A stretch of DNA of 64,000 nucleotides from Olivibacter domesticus (GTDB taxonomy: Bacteria > Bacteroidota > Bacteroidia > Sphingobacteriales > Sphingobacteriaceae), in the NCBI RefSeq assembly GCF_900109575.1, contig NZ_FOAF01000006.1, positions 186,001 through 250,000 of the forward strand, given 5' to 3'. Positions 54,750 through 64,000 of the stretch are shown here, in pieces. A program made the position numbers and the translations under genes. The notes beneath the pieces were generated by a model. It made no database searches. It was not told the DNA's origin and saw only the letters and a list, made by a program, of their open reading frames with translations. Position 1 is the stretch's first letter. Every line of letters begins with the position of its first letter.

Positions 54750-57155
54750 TTATTTACGGTTCTTGACGTATTTTTCCAGCCAGGTATCCATTTCCCAAAA
54801 CGTATGCATAATAGATTCTTTCGCTCTATAGCCATGAAATTCTTTCGGTAATAAAACTAAACGAACGATACCGCCATGTCCTTTGATAGCGCTGTATAAG
54901 CGTTCACTTTGAACAGGGAAAGTACCAGAGTTTTCATCATCGATACCGTGGGTCATCAACAAAGGTGTTTTTATTTTATTAGCAAAACTAAAAGGCGACA
55001 TCTGGTAGTAAACTGATGGGGCCTCCCAGTAGGTACGTTCTTCATATTGAAAACCAAATGGTGTGAGTGTTCTGTTATAAGCACCACTACGTGCAATACC
55101 AGCCGCAAAATAGTCGGTATGCGCCAATAGATTGGCCGTCATAAATGCCCCATAAGAATGCCCCCCGACAGCAATTCTGTTTCTATCCGCTACCCCCATT
55201 CCTACCACATAATCTATTACCGCCCGAGCATTTTCCTGTACTTGCGCTACAAAAGTATCATTGGGCTCCTCGTCTCCTTCACCTACAATAGGCATATCTG
55301 TTTGATCCAAAATGGCATAACCTCTTGTTACCCAGTAAACAGGTGACCTAAAGGCTAATCGGGTAAAACGATAAGGGGATCCCTTTACCTGTCCTGCTGC
55401 TTTCAAACTTTTAAACTCCCTAGGATATGCCCACATCAATACGGGTAGGGGCCCCTGCTCTTTTGTATAACCCTTAGGTAAATATAAAGTGGCCGTTAAT
55501 TTGATACCGTCTTTACGGGGATACGACAATTGTTGCTTGCTAACACCTTTTAAACTTGGATATGGATCAGGAAAGGACGTCAATGATACACCATTTCTAT
55601 TTTTGAGGTCGATACGGTATAAATTTGGGGGCTCTTCGGTTGATTCACGCGATACATATACAATGCCCTTATTATTAAAAAAGATTGGTTCTTCATAATA
55701 AGGCGCACGCGATTTAAAAAGGGTATCCTTTTTATCTGTCATCAAATCCCACTTCAGCAGGAACGGTCGATCGCCTTCTGGCGAGGCGCCCGTTCCTATT
55801 GTAAAGGTAACTGGCAAAGTGCCCTTTTCGAAAAGTAACACCTTTGTATGGAACTTTCCATTTACAGTAACAAAATCACCGGGGTCGCTATAGCTATCTT
55901 CTGTAGATCTATCTGCTACAATTTTTACTACTTGCAGATTGCTTGGATTTAACAAGGTTATTTTTTCACTGCGATCTTTTTGCCATTGCTCTCGTAACAG
56001 GGCATATTGCCCATTACCCCAAACTATATTACTAAAACGCAAGGTAGTTTCAGCAAACTTTCTTTTATCTTCACCGAAGGGTGCCTTCAGGGTATAAACC
56101 AAATCCCGTATAGATGCTTTTTTATTTGGATCTCCCCCATCTTGTGCCTCAACCCAGTATAAGGTTGATGGCATATCAGTACGCCAGGAATAATTTCTCG
56201 GTCCTTTGATAACAGCATCAAAACCGGTTGGCAAATTTTCAGCCAGTGGAGATAAATGGAGGGCCTTCACTTCTTTTCCTTTTGCATTGTATATACTGGT
56301 TTGAAAGGGAAAAGAATAAATAGGCACTAGATAGGAGTAAGGTTTCTGAACCTTCTGTACCAACAGGTATTTACCGTCGGGTGAAAATGATATTTCTCGA
56401 TAGATGGCAGGAGTGGCAACAGCCACTTCTTTCCCTTCCACGTCTACGTTATATAACTGCGAGCTAAGAAAATAATCCATTAACTTTTCATCATATGGAT
56501 TCTTTAAAAGATTCTGGTAGGTGCGCGAAGGAGCAGCTTTGCCTAAATTTTCTTGTATAATTGGGCCTTTCGGTACCGCATCTTCTACTGGTCTTTCTCC
56601 TCTGTTATCAACAATAAATTGCGCTAAAATATATGCTCCATTGGGAGCCCACTGTAACGTATTCCCATAGGCATCATTTAAATACCTGCTACTCAATTTT
56701 CGGGCAATACGCCTTTCAACATCTGCCAACCACAACTCTACTCCTTCTTTAGTAGCATTGCTGAAGGCGATATACTTCTCATCTGGACTCCAGGTAATAT
56801 TCCCAATGCGTGCGTTCGCTGGCAATCCCTCAAATGTTTGGTCATCAGTCGACTTAATTTCCTGCAGAGACATTTTTGTATAAGTAATCGCTACCGCAGA
56901 AGCGTTATTTAATGGGTTGATGCGTAGCCCCGCCAAACCTAATATAGGTTGCGAAACATCTTCGATACTTGGATAGTCGGGAGATTGCAGCAATAGGAGC
57001 TTATTTCCGCTTTTAGAGAAATGCACTATTGGTGTACTGGGCGCCTCTAGCAGTTCTTGTATGCTGGCGGGAGGTGTTTGATAGGTAAGATTTATCTGAG
57101 CGGAAACGCTTAAAATATTGAGAAGTACAAATAAACTAAGTAGAGTTTTTTTCAT
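54750..57155 (-). CDS. S9 family peptidase (prolyl oligopeptidase / glutamyl endopeptidase-like), exported
   Basis: 801 aa, signal peptide about residues 1-19 (ending VSAQ). An N-terminal beta-propeller (WSPDEKYIAFSNATK, FSPDGKYLLVQKVQ) is followed by the alpha/beta hydrolase domain with the catalytic triad in GGHSYGAFMTANLL (about S667), THGIDDENSGT (about D740) and LPKEFHGYR (about H774). Closest in plan to the long S9 peptidases of Bacteroidota and plant glutamyl endopeptidases. Periplasmic breakdown of oligopeptides is likely. It is a different subfamily from the 680-aa S9 peptidase at 49991. No close operon partner. Confidence 0.92.
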   Translation of the reverse strand: MKKTLLSLFVLLNILSVSAQINLTYQTPPASIQELLEAPSTPIVHFSKSGNKLLLLQSPDYPSIEDVSQPILGLAGLRINPLNNASAVAITYTKMSLQEIKSTDDQTFEGLPANARIGNITWSPDEKYIAFSNATKEGVELWLADVERRIARKLSSRYLNDAYGNTLQWAPNGAYILAQFIVDNRGERPVEDAVPKGPIIQENLGKAAPSRTYQNLLKNPYDEKLMDYFLSSQLYNVDVEGKEVAVATPAIYREISFSPDGKYLLVQKVQKPYSYLVPIYSFPFQTSIYNAKGKEVKALHLSPLAENLPTGFDAVIKGPRNYSWRTDMPSTLYWVEAQDGGDPNKKASIRDLVYTLKAPFGEDKRKFAETTLRFSNIVWGNGQYALLREQWQKDRSEKITLLNPSNLQVVKIVADRSTEDSYSDPGDFVTVNGKFHTKVLLFEKGTLPVTFTIGTGASPEGDRPFLLKWDLMTDKKDTLFKSRAPYYEEPIFFNNKGIVYVSRESTEEPPNLYRIDLKNRNGVSLTSFPDPYPSLKGVSKQQLSYPRKDGIKLTATLYLPKGYTKEQGPLPVLMWAYPREFKSLKAAGQVKGSPYRFTRLAFRSPVYWVTRGYAILDQTDMPIVGEGDEEPNDTFVAQVQENARAVIDYVVGMGVADRNRIAVGGHSYGAFMTANLLAHTDYFAAGIARSGAYNRTLTPFGFQYEERTYWEAPSVYYQMSPFSFANKIKTPLLMTHGIDDENSGTFPVQSERLYSAIKGHGGIVRLVLLPKEFHGYRAKESIMHTFWEMDTWLEKYVKNRK

Positions 57156-57533
57156 CTGTATATAATTATTTATGAGTAAAGTTTCTCATTGGCATAAATG
57201 AGCTCGTTACACTCGGTTTGTTTTTTAAAGGTGATAAAGCTATCATGATTTATTTTTCACTTTTTGTATGTTTTTCAGCTGCGTTCAAGAAAGCGCTACG
57301 CTTAGTTCATTCCACTATGTGATTGGCAAATCATGATGGTTTCATTGAAATAGCTAGTTTTTATCGTTGATGATGTTCAATATATATGCAGGCTTGACAC
57401 AGCATATGCCCCTGCCCGTAAATTTATTTAAAAACAAAGAAATAGTATTTTTTTAGGATGCACCACTTGTTGATTTTTTAGATTTTGCTGCAATATGACA
57501 ATAATTGCTTAAAATACATAGCTAAAACAAACA
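57156..57533. other. Gap between the dnaK terminator and the S9 peptidase start
   Basis: About 380 nt, A/T-rich. No open frame, repeat or consensus promoter could be supported, although a promoter for the peptidase must lie here. Confidence 0.4.
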
Positions 57534-57568
57534 AAAAAGCCGCAAATGTGAAGACATTGCGGCTTTTT
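57534..57568 (-). terminator. Intrinsic terminator of dnaK
   Basis: On the minus strand AAAAAGCCGCAATGT pairs with ACATTTGCGGCTTTTTT (one bulge) around CTTC, ending in a run of T. Stem is G/C-rich and lies 17 nt past the dnaK stop. Confidence 0.85.
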
Positions 57569-57584
57569 CATTGAATAATTCTAT

Positions 57585-59501
57585 TTATTTCTTGTCGTCA
57601 TCTTTTACCTCTTCAAAATCAACGTCCGTAACCTCATCAGGGTTTCCGGCTTGTTGAGACGGTTCACCTTGAGGAGCTTCTTGTGCGCCTGCTTCTTGTG
57701 AAGCTTTATACATTTCTTCAGAAGCAGCATTCCATGAGGCTTGAAGTTCATTTTGTGCAGTCTCCATCGCGGCGAAATCTTTAGCGGCATAGGCCTCTTT
57801 CAATTTCGTTAAACCACTTTCTATAGGAGCCTTCTTATCTGCACCAATTTTATCTCCATATTCTTTCAGTTGTTTTTCTGTAGAGAATATGAGTGCATCA
57901 GCTGCATTCAGCTTATCGACTTCCTCCTTAGCTTTTCTATCTGCATCTGCATTTGCTTCCGCATCTGCTTTCATTTTCTTGATCTCTTCATCACTCAATC
58001 CTGAAGAAGCTTCGATACGGATTTTTTGTTCCTTACCTGTTGCTTTATCTTTGGCAGATACATGCAATATACCATTTGCATCGATGTCAAATGTTACTTC
58101 AATTTGAGGTACGCCACGAGGTGCAGCAGGAATACCATCCAAGTGGAAACGACCAATGGTACGGTTCTGTGCAGCCATAGGGCGTTCACCTTGTAAAATA
58201 TGTATCTCTACAGAAGGCTGATTATCCGAAGCAGTAGAGAAAGTTTCTGATTTCTTAGTTGGAATAGTTGTATTGGCTTCAATAAGCTTTGTCATAACAC
58301 CACCCATTGTTTCAATACCCAGTGATAAAGGTGTAACGTCTAACAACAATACATCTTTTACTTCACCAGTTAACACGCCACCTTGTATTGCAGCCCCTAA
58401 TGCAACCACCTCATCTGGGTTAACCCCTTTTGAAGGTTCTTTGCCAAAGAAACTTTTAACAGCCTCTTGAATAGCAGGGATACGGGTTGACCCACCAACC
58501 AAGATGATTTCATCAATATCACTTGTGGATAGACCTGCATTTTTCAATGCTGACTTACAAGGATCAATGGTACGCTTAATTAAATCAGCTGCTAAGGACT
58601 CAAATTTAGCACGACTCAATGTACGCACCAAATGTTTAGGCCCAGTTGCATCTGCCGTAATGTAAGGTAAATTAATTTCAGTAGAGGAGGTACTTGACAA
58701 CTCAATTTTAGCTTTCTCAGCAGCCTCTTTCAAGCGTTGCAATGCCATTGCATCTTTGCTTAAATCTAAACCAGCATTATCTGTTTTGAATTCTTCTACC
58801 AACCAATCAATAATTACTTGGTCAAAATCATCACCACCTAAGTGTGTATCGCCATCTGTAGATTTCACCTCAAATACACCATCTCCTAATTCTAAAACAG
58901 ACACGTCATGTGTTCCACCACCACAGTCGAACACCGCGATCTTCATATCTTTATGCGCTTTATCTAAGCCATACGCTAATGCAGCTGCAGTAGGTTCATT
59001 AATGATACGTTTCACATTTAAACCCGCTATTTCACCTGCCTCCTTGGTTGCTTGACGTTCAGCATCGTTAAAATAAGCTGGTACCGTAATAACCGCATCT
59101 GTAACTTCTTGTCCTAAAAAGTCCTCAGCAGTTTTTTTCATTTTCTGCAAGATCATGGCAGAAAGTTCCTGTGGAGTATATTTACGGTCGCCAATCTCCA
59201 CACGTGGCGTATTGTTATCGCCTTTAATCACTTTATAAGGAACGCGAGAAGCTTCAGTGGTTACTTCATCAAAGCTCCTTCCCATAAACCTCTTGATGGA
59301 GTAAACGGTTTTCTGAGGATTTGTTATCGCTTGACGTTTAGCAGGGTCACCTACTTTACGTTCTCCATTATCAACAAAACCTATAATTGAAGGAGTGGTA
59401 CGTTTTCCTTCGTTGTTTGCTATAACTACCGGCTCATTACCTTCCATTACTGCAACGCAAGAGTTGGTAGTACCTAAGTCAATTCCAATAATTTTAGACA
59501 T
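57585..59501 (-). CDS. dnaK: Molecular chaperone DnaK (Hsp70)
   Basis: 638 aa, normal length. [20 protein letters not shown] starts the ATPase domain; [34 protein letters not shown] and [17 protein letters not shown] are the standard Hsp70 phosphate and connect motifs. The substrate-binding domain begins about residue 390 ([20 protein letters not shown]), followed by the helical lid and the C-terminal [22 protein letters not shown] has His where most have Phe/Tyr. It stands alone here, without grpE or dnaJ. Upstream there is no CIRCE element; a sigma-54-like promoter is the best candidate (59550-59567). Confidence 0.98.
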   Translation of the reverse strand: MSKIIGIDLGTTNSCVAVMEGNEPVVIANNEGKRTTPSIIGFVDNGERKVGDPAKRQAITNPQKTVYSIKRFMGRSFDEVTTEASRVPYKVIKGDNNTPRVEIGDRKYTPQELSAMILQKMKKTAEDFLGQEVTDAVITVPAYFNDAERQATKEAGEIAGLNVKRIINEPTAAALAYGLDKAHKDMKIAVFDCGGGTHDVSVLELGDGVFEVKSTDGDTHLGGDDFDQVIIDWLVEEFKTDNAGLDLSKDAMALQRLKEAAEKAKIELSSTSSTEINLPYITADATGPKHLVRTLSRAKFESLAADLIKRTIDPCKSALKNAGLSTSDIDEIILVGGSTRIPAIQEAVKSFFGKEPSKGVNPDEVVALGAAIQGGVLTGEVKDVLLLDVTPLSLGIETMGGVMTKLIEANTTIPTKKSETFSTASDNQPSVEIHILQGERPMAAQNRTIGRFHLDGIPAAPRGVPQIEVTFDIDANGILHVSAKDKATGKEQKIRIEASSGLSDEEIKKMKADAEANADADRKAKEEVDKLNAADALIFSTEKQLKEYGDKIGADKKAPIESGLTKLKEAYAAKDFAAMETAQNELQASWNAASEEMYKASQEAGAQEAPQGEPSQQAGNPDEVTDVDFEEVKDDDKK

Positions 59502-59549
59502 ATCGTATTTATTTTTTTAATTTACTAATTGCTTTGTTTTATTGTATTT

Positions 59550-59567
59550 ATCAATGCCTATGCCAAG
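59550..59567 (-). promoter_or_regulatory. Sigma-54-like promoter of dnaK
   Basis: On the minus strand CTTGGCATAGGCATTGAT: the GG is followed, ten bases later, by GA (usual GC), with TTGGCA and TTGA boxes. Predicted start about 59540. The GG lies 62 nt from the ATG, as at the 51-aa gene. Confidence 0.4.
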
Positions 59568-59650
59568 CCTTATTTTACGACATATTGGCAGTGCACAACA
59601 AGGTATTAACTGATAGTGAGTGGATAGTAATTATTAAACTATCTGACGGC

Positions 59651-60838
59651 TCAGATAGTTAGGAGCACTTCTAACTGATGCTTACTAATACCAAAATAGC
59701 TTTTCGTTTGCGCTATTTGCTGTCGTATACGTTCTTTTTTATCAAGAGAAATCTCTTTCGTGCGAACGCCAACAATGAGCACATTCTTGGGAGTATGGGC
59801 ATCTGAAATGAATTCGATTACCTTGGTTTTATAACCAAAATATTCCAGGATCAATGCGCGCAACCCATCTGTCAACATTTCAGCCTGTCGTTCTAGAAAA
59901 ATGCCATATCTGGTAAGTACCTCAAGTTCATTGGTTACTTTATGCTGCTCCATTTGACGACGGATCTGTTTATGGCAACAGGGTGCCACAACGATGAGTT
60001 TAGCTCCGGATTTGATTCCTTGATAAATAGCATCGTCTGTAGCCGTGTCACAGGCATGCAAGGCAATAAGCAGATCAATATTATCGCATCTATAGTCGGC
60101 TATGGAGCCTTCCTCAAATGTTAATAAATTGAAACCAGTTTTCTGTGCGATCTTATTACATAAATCAACCAGGTCTTTTCGATACTCAACCCCTGTTATA
60201 TGTGTTTGTTCGAGCTTTAATACCTGATGCAAGTAATCATAGAGCGCAAAAGTTAAATACCCTTTTCCAGATCCCATATCTACCACGTGCTTAATATGTT
60301 CTCCACCAACCTCATTTATTAATGGCCTGAGTAATTCTATATAGTGGTTTATCTGCTTATACTTGTCTTGTGCATTCTTATAAACATTGCCAGCTGCATC
60401 GGTAATATTCAAATCATGCAAATATCCTTTTTCGGAAGAGGCTGTAATCGCTCGCTTTTTCTGCTTGTCGTGCACCACATCTGGCCTTTGAATGAAGCTG
60501 GGTTTCTCTTTTCTAAGTGCTATTTTTCCCTTATTTTTAAATTGGATGATGCTATCAAATTGGGTGGTAAATAAGGTAGCCATCTTAAAATCATGCTGCA
60601 AATAAGAAAGGAGTAAATCTATTCCTTCTTTACGATTATAATTCTTGACGACATCGCGTGTCTTATAGCGGTAGGTAAAAGTCAGCTTCAGTTCACCTTT
60701 TAAAAGAACTTCTCTTATATAAATATTTTTGAGCTGCTCTTCTGCACCTTTATAATTTCCCAAAGATAATTTAACAAAAGTTGCTGTTTCAAAGCTATCC
60801 TTGAGCAATAATTCAAACTCCTCGATTGGCAATATCAT
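59651..60838 (-). CDS. SAM-dependent methyltransferase (Methyltransf_32 / METTL25-like)
   Basis: 395 aa. The C-terminal two thirds hold a Rossmann methyltransferase: HVVDMGSGKGYLTFALYDYL (motif I, about residues 184-203), ITGVEYRKDLVDLCNKIAQ, then LLIALHACDTATDDAIYQGI and KLIVVAPCCHKQIRRQM. The LHACDTATD and PCCHK phrases are typical of the family that includes eukaryotic METTL25 and Trm13-related proteins. The N-terminal 150 residues are an uncharacterised domain. The substrate may be an RNA, but this is inference. Has its own -7-like box (60864-60871). Confidence 0.85.
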   Translation of the reverse strand: MILPIEEFELLLKDSFETATFVKLSLGNYKGAEEQLKNIYIREVLLKGELKLTFTYRYKTRDVVKNYNRKEGIDLLLSYLQHDFKMATLFTTQFDSIIQFKNKGKIALRKEKPSFIQRPDVVHDKQKKRAITASSEKGYLHDLNITDAAGNVYKNAQDKYKQINHYIELLRPLINEVGGEHIKHVVDMGSGKGYLTFALYDYLHQVLKLEQTHITGVEYRKDLVDLCNKIAQKTGFNLLTFEEGSIADYRCDNIDLLIALHACDTATDDAIYQGIKSGAKLIVVAPCCHKQIRRQMEQHKVTNELEVLTRYGIFLERQAEMLTDGLRALILEYFGYKTKVIEFISDAHTPKNVLIVGVRTKEISLDKKERIRQQIAQTKSYFGISKHQLEVLLTI

Positions 60839-60863
60839 TTATTAAAAATTTTCATTTTAAATG

Positions 60864-60871
60864 CAAAGGTA
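60864..60871 (-). promoter_or_regulatory. Candidate -7 element of the methyltransferase gene
   Basis: TACCTTTG on the minus strand, 25 nt before the ATG at 60838. No -33 box at the usual distance. Confidence 0.45.
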
Positions 60872-60904
60872 GGTATAATCATTTCAATCATAATAGCGCA
60901 CTAT

Positions 60905-60950
60905 TTATAAAAAAAAATCCCCTACGATTGCAGGGGATTTTCTTTTTTTT
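60905..60950. terminator. Terminator of the ribosomal operon
   Basis: AAAATCCCCT (60914-60923) pairs with AGGGGATTTT (60932-60941), loop ACGATTGC. On the minus strand it is followed by a run of T, on the plus strand by TCTTTTTTTT. It closes the rpsK-rpsD-rpoA-rplQ transcript. Confidence 0.88.
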
Positions 60951-60958
60951 GAAAGGAA

Positions 60959-61768
60959 CTAATCTTCCTTTGTTTCTTCGTCTGCCTCTTTTCCACCATC
61001 CAACTCATCTTGCCATTTTTTTAGCTCGTCAAGTTTACCATCAGCAGCTAATTTAGCTTGCTCAGGCCAAGTATCAGTAACAGCAGTGTTAAACTGATCG
61101 CCAGCTTCCGAAAGGATTGCTTTCAACTCCTCAGCAGTTTTAGCAGCTACATCGCTGAAGCTTACTACGCCCGCCGCAACAAATACCTCAGCAATCTTAG
61201 GGCCTACACCTTCAATGATAGTAAGGTCATCACCTTTAGCCGCTTTCTTCGTTCCGCTTGCTTTAGCCTTTGTTTCAACTTTATCAGTCTCTACTTTATC
61301 GGCTTCCACTTTATCGGTCGCTTCTACTGCTATCGCTTCAGTTTTCTTCTTACCTGAACGACGACGTGTGGTTTTCTTTTCTACTTTGGCTTCACCTTTT
61401 GCATAAATCTCATTATAATCTACCAACTCGATTAGTGCAACTTCAGCGTTATCTCCAGCGCGATTGGCCAGTTTGACAATACGTGTGTAACCGCCCGGGC
61501 GATTTGCTACTTTCTCAGAAATTTCGCGGAACAAAATAGTTACCGCCTCTTTATCTTTAACATAGCTAAATACAGTACGACGTGAATGTGTAGTATCATT
61601 CTTTGATTTAGTAATCAAAGGTTCTACATAGCTACGTAATGCTCTAGCTTTTGCCAATGTAGTCGTAATACGCTTATGTTTGATAAGCGAAACAGCCATG
61701 TTAGACAATAAGGCCTTACGATGGCTATCAGTGCGGCCTAAGTGATTGATTTTTTTTCCGTGTCTCAT
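60959..61768 (-). CDS. rplQ: Ribosomal protein L17 with C-terminal helix-hairpin-helix extension
   Basis: 269 aa, about twice the common L17 length. Residues 1-118 are L17 ([59 protein letters not shown]). A charged linker with a repeated VE(A/T)DK unit spans about 120-178. Then comes an HhH motif, [20 protein letters not shown] (about 182-201), and a C-terminal [20 protein letters not shown] (233-252). L17 sits on the 50S subunit near the tunnel exit. The extension could bind nucleic acid. Similar HhH tails occur on some ribosomal proteins of Bacteroidota (recalled, not checked). Last gene of the operon. Confidence 0.95.
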   Translation of the reverse strand: MRHGKKINHLGRTDSHRKALLSNMAVSLIKHKRITTTLAKARALRSYVEPLITKSKNDTTHSRRTVFSYVKDKEAVTILFREISEKVANRPGGYTRIVKLANRAGDNAEVALIELVDYNEIYAKGEAKVEKKTTRRRSGKKKTEAIAVEATDKVEADKVETDKVETKAKASGTKKAAKGDDLTIIEGVGPKIAEVFVAAGVVSFSDVAAKTAEELKAILSEAGDQFNTAVTDTWPEQAKLAADGKLDELKKWQDELDGGKEADEETKED

Positions 61769-61853
61769 TTTGTTTTGTTTTGTGCATACCGTCTCCGCAT
61801 CGTATCGAGCAATGGAGGGAATTATGCAACAGGTCGCTAAATATTAAATAATT

Positions 61854-62846
61854 TTATTCTTCGTCTAATTTATACTTAGACAGATTCATACCAAAAGACA
61901 AGCCCTTTGATTTAACCAGTTCCTGAATCTCAGTAAGTGACTTTTTACCAAAATTTCTGAACTTAAGCATATCTGCCACATCATAAGAAACTAGTTCTGC
62001 AAGACTGCGGATATCCGCTGCTTTTAAACAATTCAAAGCCCTTACTGAAAGATCTAGATCAACTAGTTCCGTTTTTAGAATCTTACGCATATGCAAGATC
62101 TCTTCATCTACCTCTTTAGTTTCTTCTTTTGTTTGAGACTCTAATAAGATGTTCTCATCGGAGAATAACATAAAGTGATGAATCAAGATTTTAGCAGCTT
62201 CTTTCAATGCATCCTCAGGATGGATTGAACCATCCGTAGAAATATCCAATAAAAGTTTTTCGTAATCTGTTTTCTGCTCTACACGAAAGTTCTCAATTGT
62301 GTACTTTACATTCTTGATTGGTGTATAGATAGAATCAATTGCTATTACTCCTACTGCTGCATCGGCAACTTTATTTTCTTCAGCATTGATGTAACCACGA
62401 CCCTTATTTACAGTAAGCTCAACCTCTAAAGTTACGGAGCTTTCCATATTACAGATCACTAAATCAGGATTAAGTACGGTAAAATTGTTAGAATGATTGG
62501 TAATATCACCAGCTTTAAATTGATCCTGACCGTTGATGATTACAAAAATCTTCTCAGAATCTCCAGATTCACCTGTCTTTTTGAAACGTACTTGCTTCAA
62601 ATTTAAGATGATCTCAGTAACATCTTCAACAACACCTGTGATGGTTGAAAATTCATGAGAAACACCAGAGAAACGAACAGAAGTAATTGCATAACCTTCT
62701 AGCGAAGATAACAAAATACGGCGTAGAGCATTACCTATGGTTACACCGAAACCCGGCTCTAACGGACGAAATTCAAACGTTCCGTCAAACTCCGTGGATT
62801 TTTGCATGATAACTTTATCCGGTTTCTGAAATGCTAAGATTGCCAT
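61854..62846 (-). CDS. rpoA: DNA-directed RNA polymerase alpha subunit
   Basis: 330 aa. The N-terminal dimerisation domain shows [20 protein letters not shown] and [20 protein letters not shown], where beta/beta-prime contacts occur. The C-terminal domain (about 255-330) contains [20 protein letters not shown] and [20 protein letters not shown], the helix-hairpin-helix alpha-CTD that contacts promoter UP elements and activators. Length and domain order are normal. It lies 85 nt upstream of rplQ and 88 nt downstream of rpsD in the standard S11-S4-alpha-L17 order. Confidence 0.98.
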   Translation of the reverse strand: MAILAFQKPDKVIMQKSTEFDGTFEFRPLEPGFGVTIGNALRRILLSSLEGYAITSVRFSGVSHEFSTITGVVEDVTEIILNLKQVRFKKTGESGDSEKIFVIINGQDQFKAGDITNHSNNFTVLNPDLVICNMESSVTLEVELTVNKGRGYINAEENKVADAAVGVIAIDSIYTPIKNVKYTIENFRVEQKTDYEKLLLDISTDGSIHPEDALKEAAKILIHHFMLFSDENILLESQTKEETKEVDEEILHMRKILKTELVDLDLSVRALNCLKAADIRSLAELVSYDVADMLKFRNFGKKSLTEIQELVKSKGLSFGMNLSKYKLDEE

Positions 62847-62934
62847 TTATTTCTAATTAATTATTTGATTGAAATGATTGCTGTATAAACAGGTAAGCAA
62901 ACCAATAATATGGCATGCTTACTTGCTGCATAGA

Positions 62935-63543
62935 CTATTTAGAATATAATTCGACGATTAATTGTTCCTTGATATTTTCAGGAATTTCATCGCGACTAGG
63001 ATAGTTTAAGAACTTACCAGTAAGTCCATTAGCATCCCATTCTAACCAGCTATATTTATTTAGTTTTCTACCTGCAACAGAGCTTGAAATAGCTTCCAAA
63101 GTCTTTGAACGTTCCCTAACAGCGATAACATCGCCAGGTTTCACGCTAAAAGAAGGAATATTTACTACTGCTCCGTTTACGGTGATATGTTTGTGTCCTA
63201 CTAATTGACGGGCTCCAGAACGTGTAGGTGCAATACCTAAACGGTAAACCGTATTGTCTAAACGAGCCTCTAAAAATCTAAGCAAATTCTCCCCTGTAAT
63301 TCCTTCTTTTGCAGAAGCTTTAACAAACAGGTTTGCAAATTGACGCTCCAATACACCGTACGTGTATTTAGCTTTTTGTTTTTCTAGCAACTGAATAGCG
63401 TATTCAGATTGCTTTCCACGACGTTTTGAAACACCGTGCATCCCTGGAGGATAATTTTTACGCTCCAATGCTTTATCAGGACCAAAAATTGGTTCTCTGA
63501 ATCTACGGGCGATTTTGGACTTAGGTCCGGTATATCTTGCCAT
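62935..63543 (-). CDS. rpsD: Ribosomal protein S4
   Basis: 202 aa. [20 protein letters not shown] at the start, [20 protein letters not shown], and the S4 RNA-binding domain [20 protein letters not shown], with [19 protein letters not shown]. The zinc-binding cysteines of some S4 proteins are absent, as in many Bacteroidota. S4 binds 16S rRNA first in 30S assembly and in some bacteria represses its own operon. The gap to rpoA (62847-62934) contains a weak stem, GTAAGCA (62893-62899) with TGCTTAC (62916-62922). Confidence 0.98.
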   Translation of the reverse strand: MARYTGPKSKIARRFREPIFGPDKALERKNYPPGMHGVSKRRGKQSEYAIQLLEKQKAKYTYGVLERQFANLFVKASAKEGITGENLLRFLEARLDNTVYRLGIAPTRSGARQLVGHKHITVNGAVVNIPSFSVKPGDVIAVRERSKTLEAISSSVAGRKLNKYSWLEWDANGLTGKFLNYPSRDEIPENIKEQLIVELYSK

Positions 63544-63607
63544 TTTTTTCTCTTTAAAGTATCATCTAGCCCAAGGCTAGTGAATCTTAGCTTTAAACTC
63601 TATTAAA

Positions 63608-63997
63608 TTAAACTCTTCTCCTTTTTGGTGGACGACAACCATTGTGCGGAAGCGGTGTAATATCTTTGATTGAAGTTACTTCAATTCCTTGTGTCTGTAA
63701 AGTACGGATAGCCGACTCGCGCCCTGCTCCAGGTCCTTTAACAAACACTTCAACTTTACGCAAACCTAAATCATGCGCCACTTTACCGCAGTCATTGGCA
63801 GCTTGAGAAGCTGCATATGGGGTATTCTTTTTAGAACCTTTGAAGCCCATCTTACCAGCAGACGACCAAGAAATCGTTTGACCTTGGTTATTCGTAAGTG
63901 TTACGATGATATTATTAAAAGTTGCATTGATATGAGCCTGGCCAACAGGTTCAATCACCACAATACGCTTCTTGGTTACTTTTTTACTTTTAGCCAT
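63608..63997 (-). CDS. rpsK: Ribosomal protein S11
   Basis: 129 aa, complete; its ATG lies three bases from the right edge. [40 protein letters not shown] and the C-terminal [16 protein letters not shown] are S11 hallmarks. It is part of the 30S platform that contacts mRNA at the exit site. The first gene of the visible part of the operon; rpsM, expected next, would be outside the window. 64 nt before rpsD. Confidence 0.98.
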   Translation of the reverse strand: MAKSKKVTKKRIVVIEPVGQAHINATFNNIIVTLTNNQGQTISWSSAGKMGFKGSKKNTPYAASQAANDCGKVAHDLGLRKVEVFVKGPGAGRESAIRTLQTQGIEVTSIKDITPLPHNGCRPPKRRRV

Positions 63998-64000
63998 TGT

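Noticed and set aside
59502-59650. CIRCE or HrcA-type operator upstream of dnaK
   Set aside because: No 9-nt inverted repeat of the TTAGCACTC type was found; only the TTGGCA element is visible.

Overview
The window is a chromosomal segment of a Bacteroidota bacterium, most likely Sphingobacteriaceae (Olivibacter/Sphingobacterium/Pedobacter type; genus is inference). The reasons are a SusC/SusD outer-membrane uptake pair, Wzi-type capsule barrels, the bamD-rpoZ-coaBC gene order, promoters of the Bacteroidota form TTTG-N19/20-TAnnTTTG, AT-rich leaders without strong Shine-Dalgarno sequences, and the rpsK-rpsD-rpoA-rplQ operon. No tRNA, rRNA, CRISPR array, insertion sequence or prophage was recognised.

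Layout. (1) 1-17442, minus strand: a Wzx/Wzy-type capsule or exopolysaccharide operon. Wzx flippase comes first in transcription, then six glycosyltransferases, an EpsG-like Wzy polymerase, a hexapeptide acyltransferase, two tandem Wzi-like barrels, a long Wza-like SLBB export protein, a Wzz chain-length protein, and the start of the initiating sugar-phosphate transferase cut by the window edge. (2) 17611-23023, plus strand: a RemB-like outer-membrane protein, a WecA/MraY-type sugar-phosphate transferase and a second flippase, with a small membrane protein on the minus strand between the last two. (3) 23061-30400, minus strand: SusC/SusD behind a SAM-I (S-box) riboswitch, a small lipoprotein, a GH29 alpha-L-fucosidase and a small membrane protein. 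(4) 30861-44275, plus strand: Tat-exported phospholipase C, SGNH esterase, an unrecognised protein with a kinase-like signature, an unlisted 51-codon gene, a GNAT acetyltransferase, bamD-rpoZ-coaBC, a DUF1080 protein and a GH2 beta-galactosidase. (5) 44468-46501, minus strand: gmd and rfbA, nucleotide-sugar supply. (6) 47139-52033: HAD phosphatase, a 56-aa lipoprotein, FolB, a GlcD-like oxidase and an S9 peptidase. (7) 52173-60838, minus strand: nucleotidyltransferase, HerA-like ATPase, S9 peptidase, DnaK and a methyltransferase. (8) 60959-63997, minus strand: rplQ (with an extra HhH domain), rpoA, rpsD, rpsK.

The most interesting signals are non-coding. A textbook SAM-I aptamer precedes susC, suggesting methionine/SAM-controlled outer-membrane uptake rather than glycan foraging. 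Two copies of a ~190-nt intergenic element (about 6001-6240 and 36998-37180) keep two stems through compensatory base changes; a third, partial copy lies in 46640-47025. A different family of composite repeats, made of four short modules, starts mostly within about 10 nt of stop codons (eleven sites), and one gene (34601-35668) is bracketed by inverted copies. Two genes, dnaK and the 51-codon gene, carry sigma-54-like TTGGCA promoters at exactly the same distance from their ATG.
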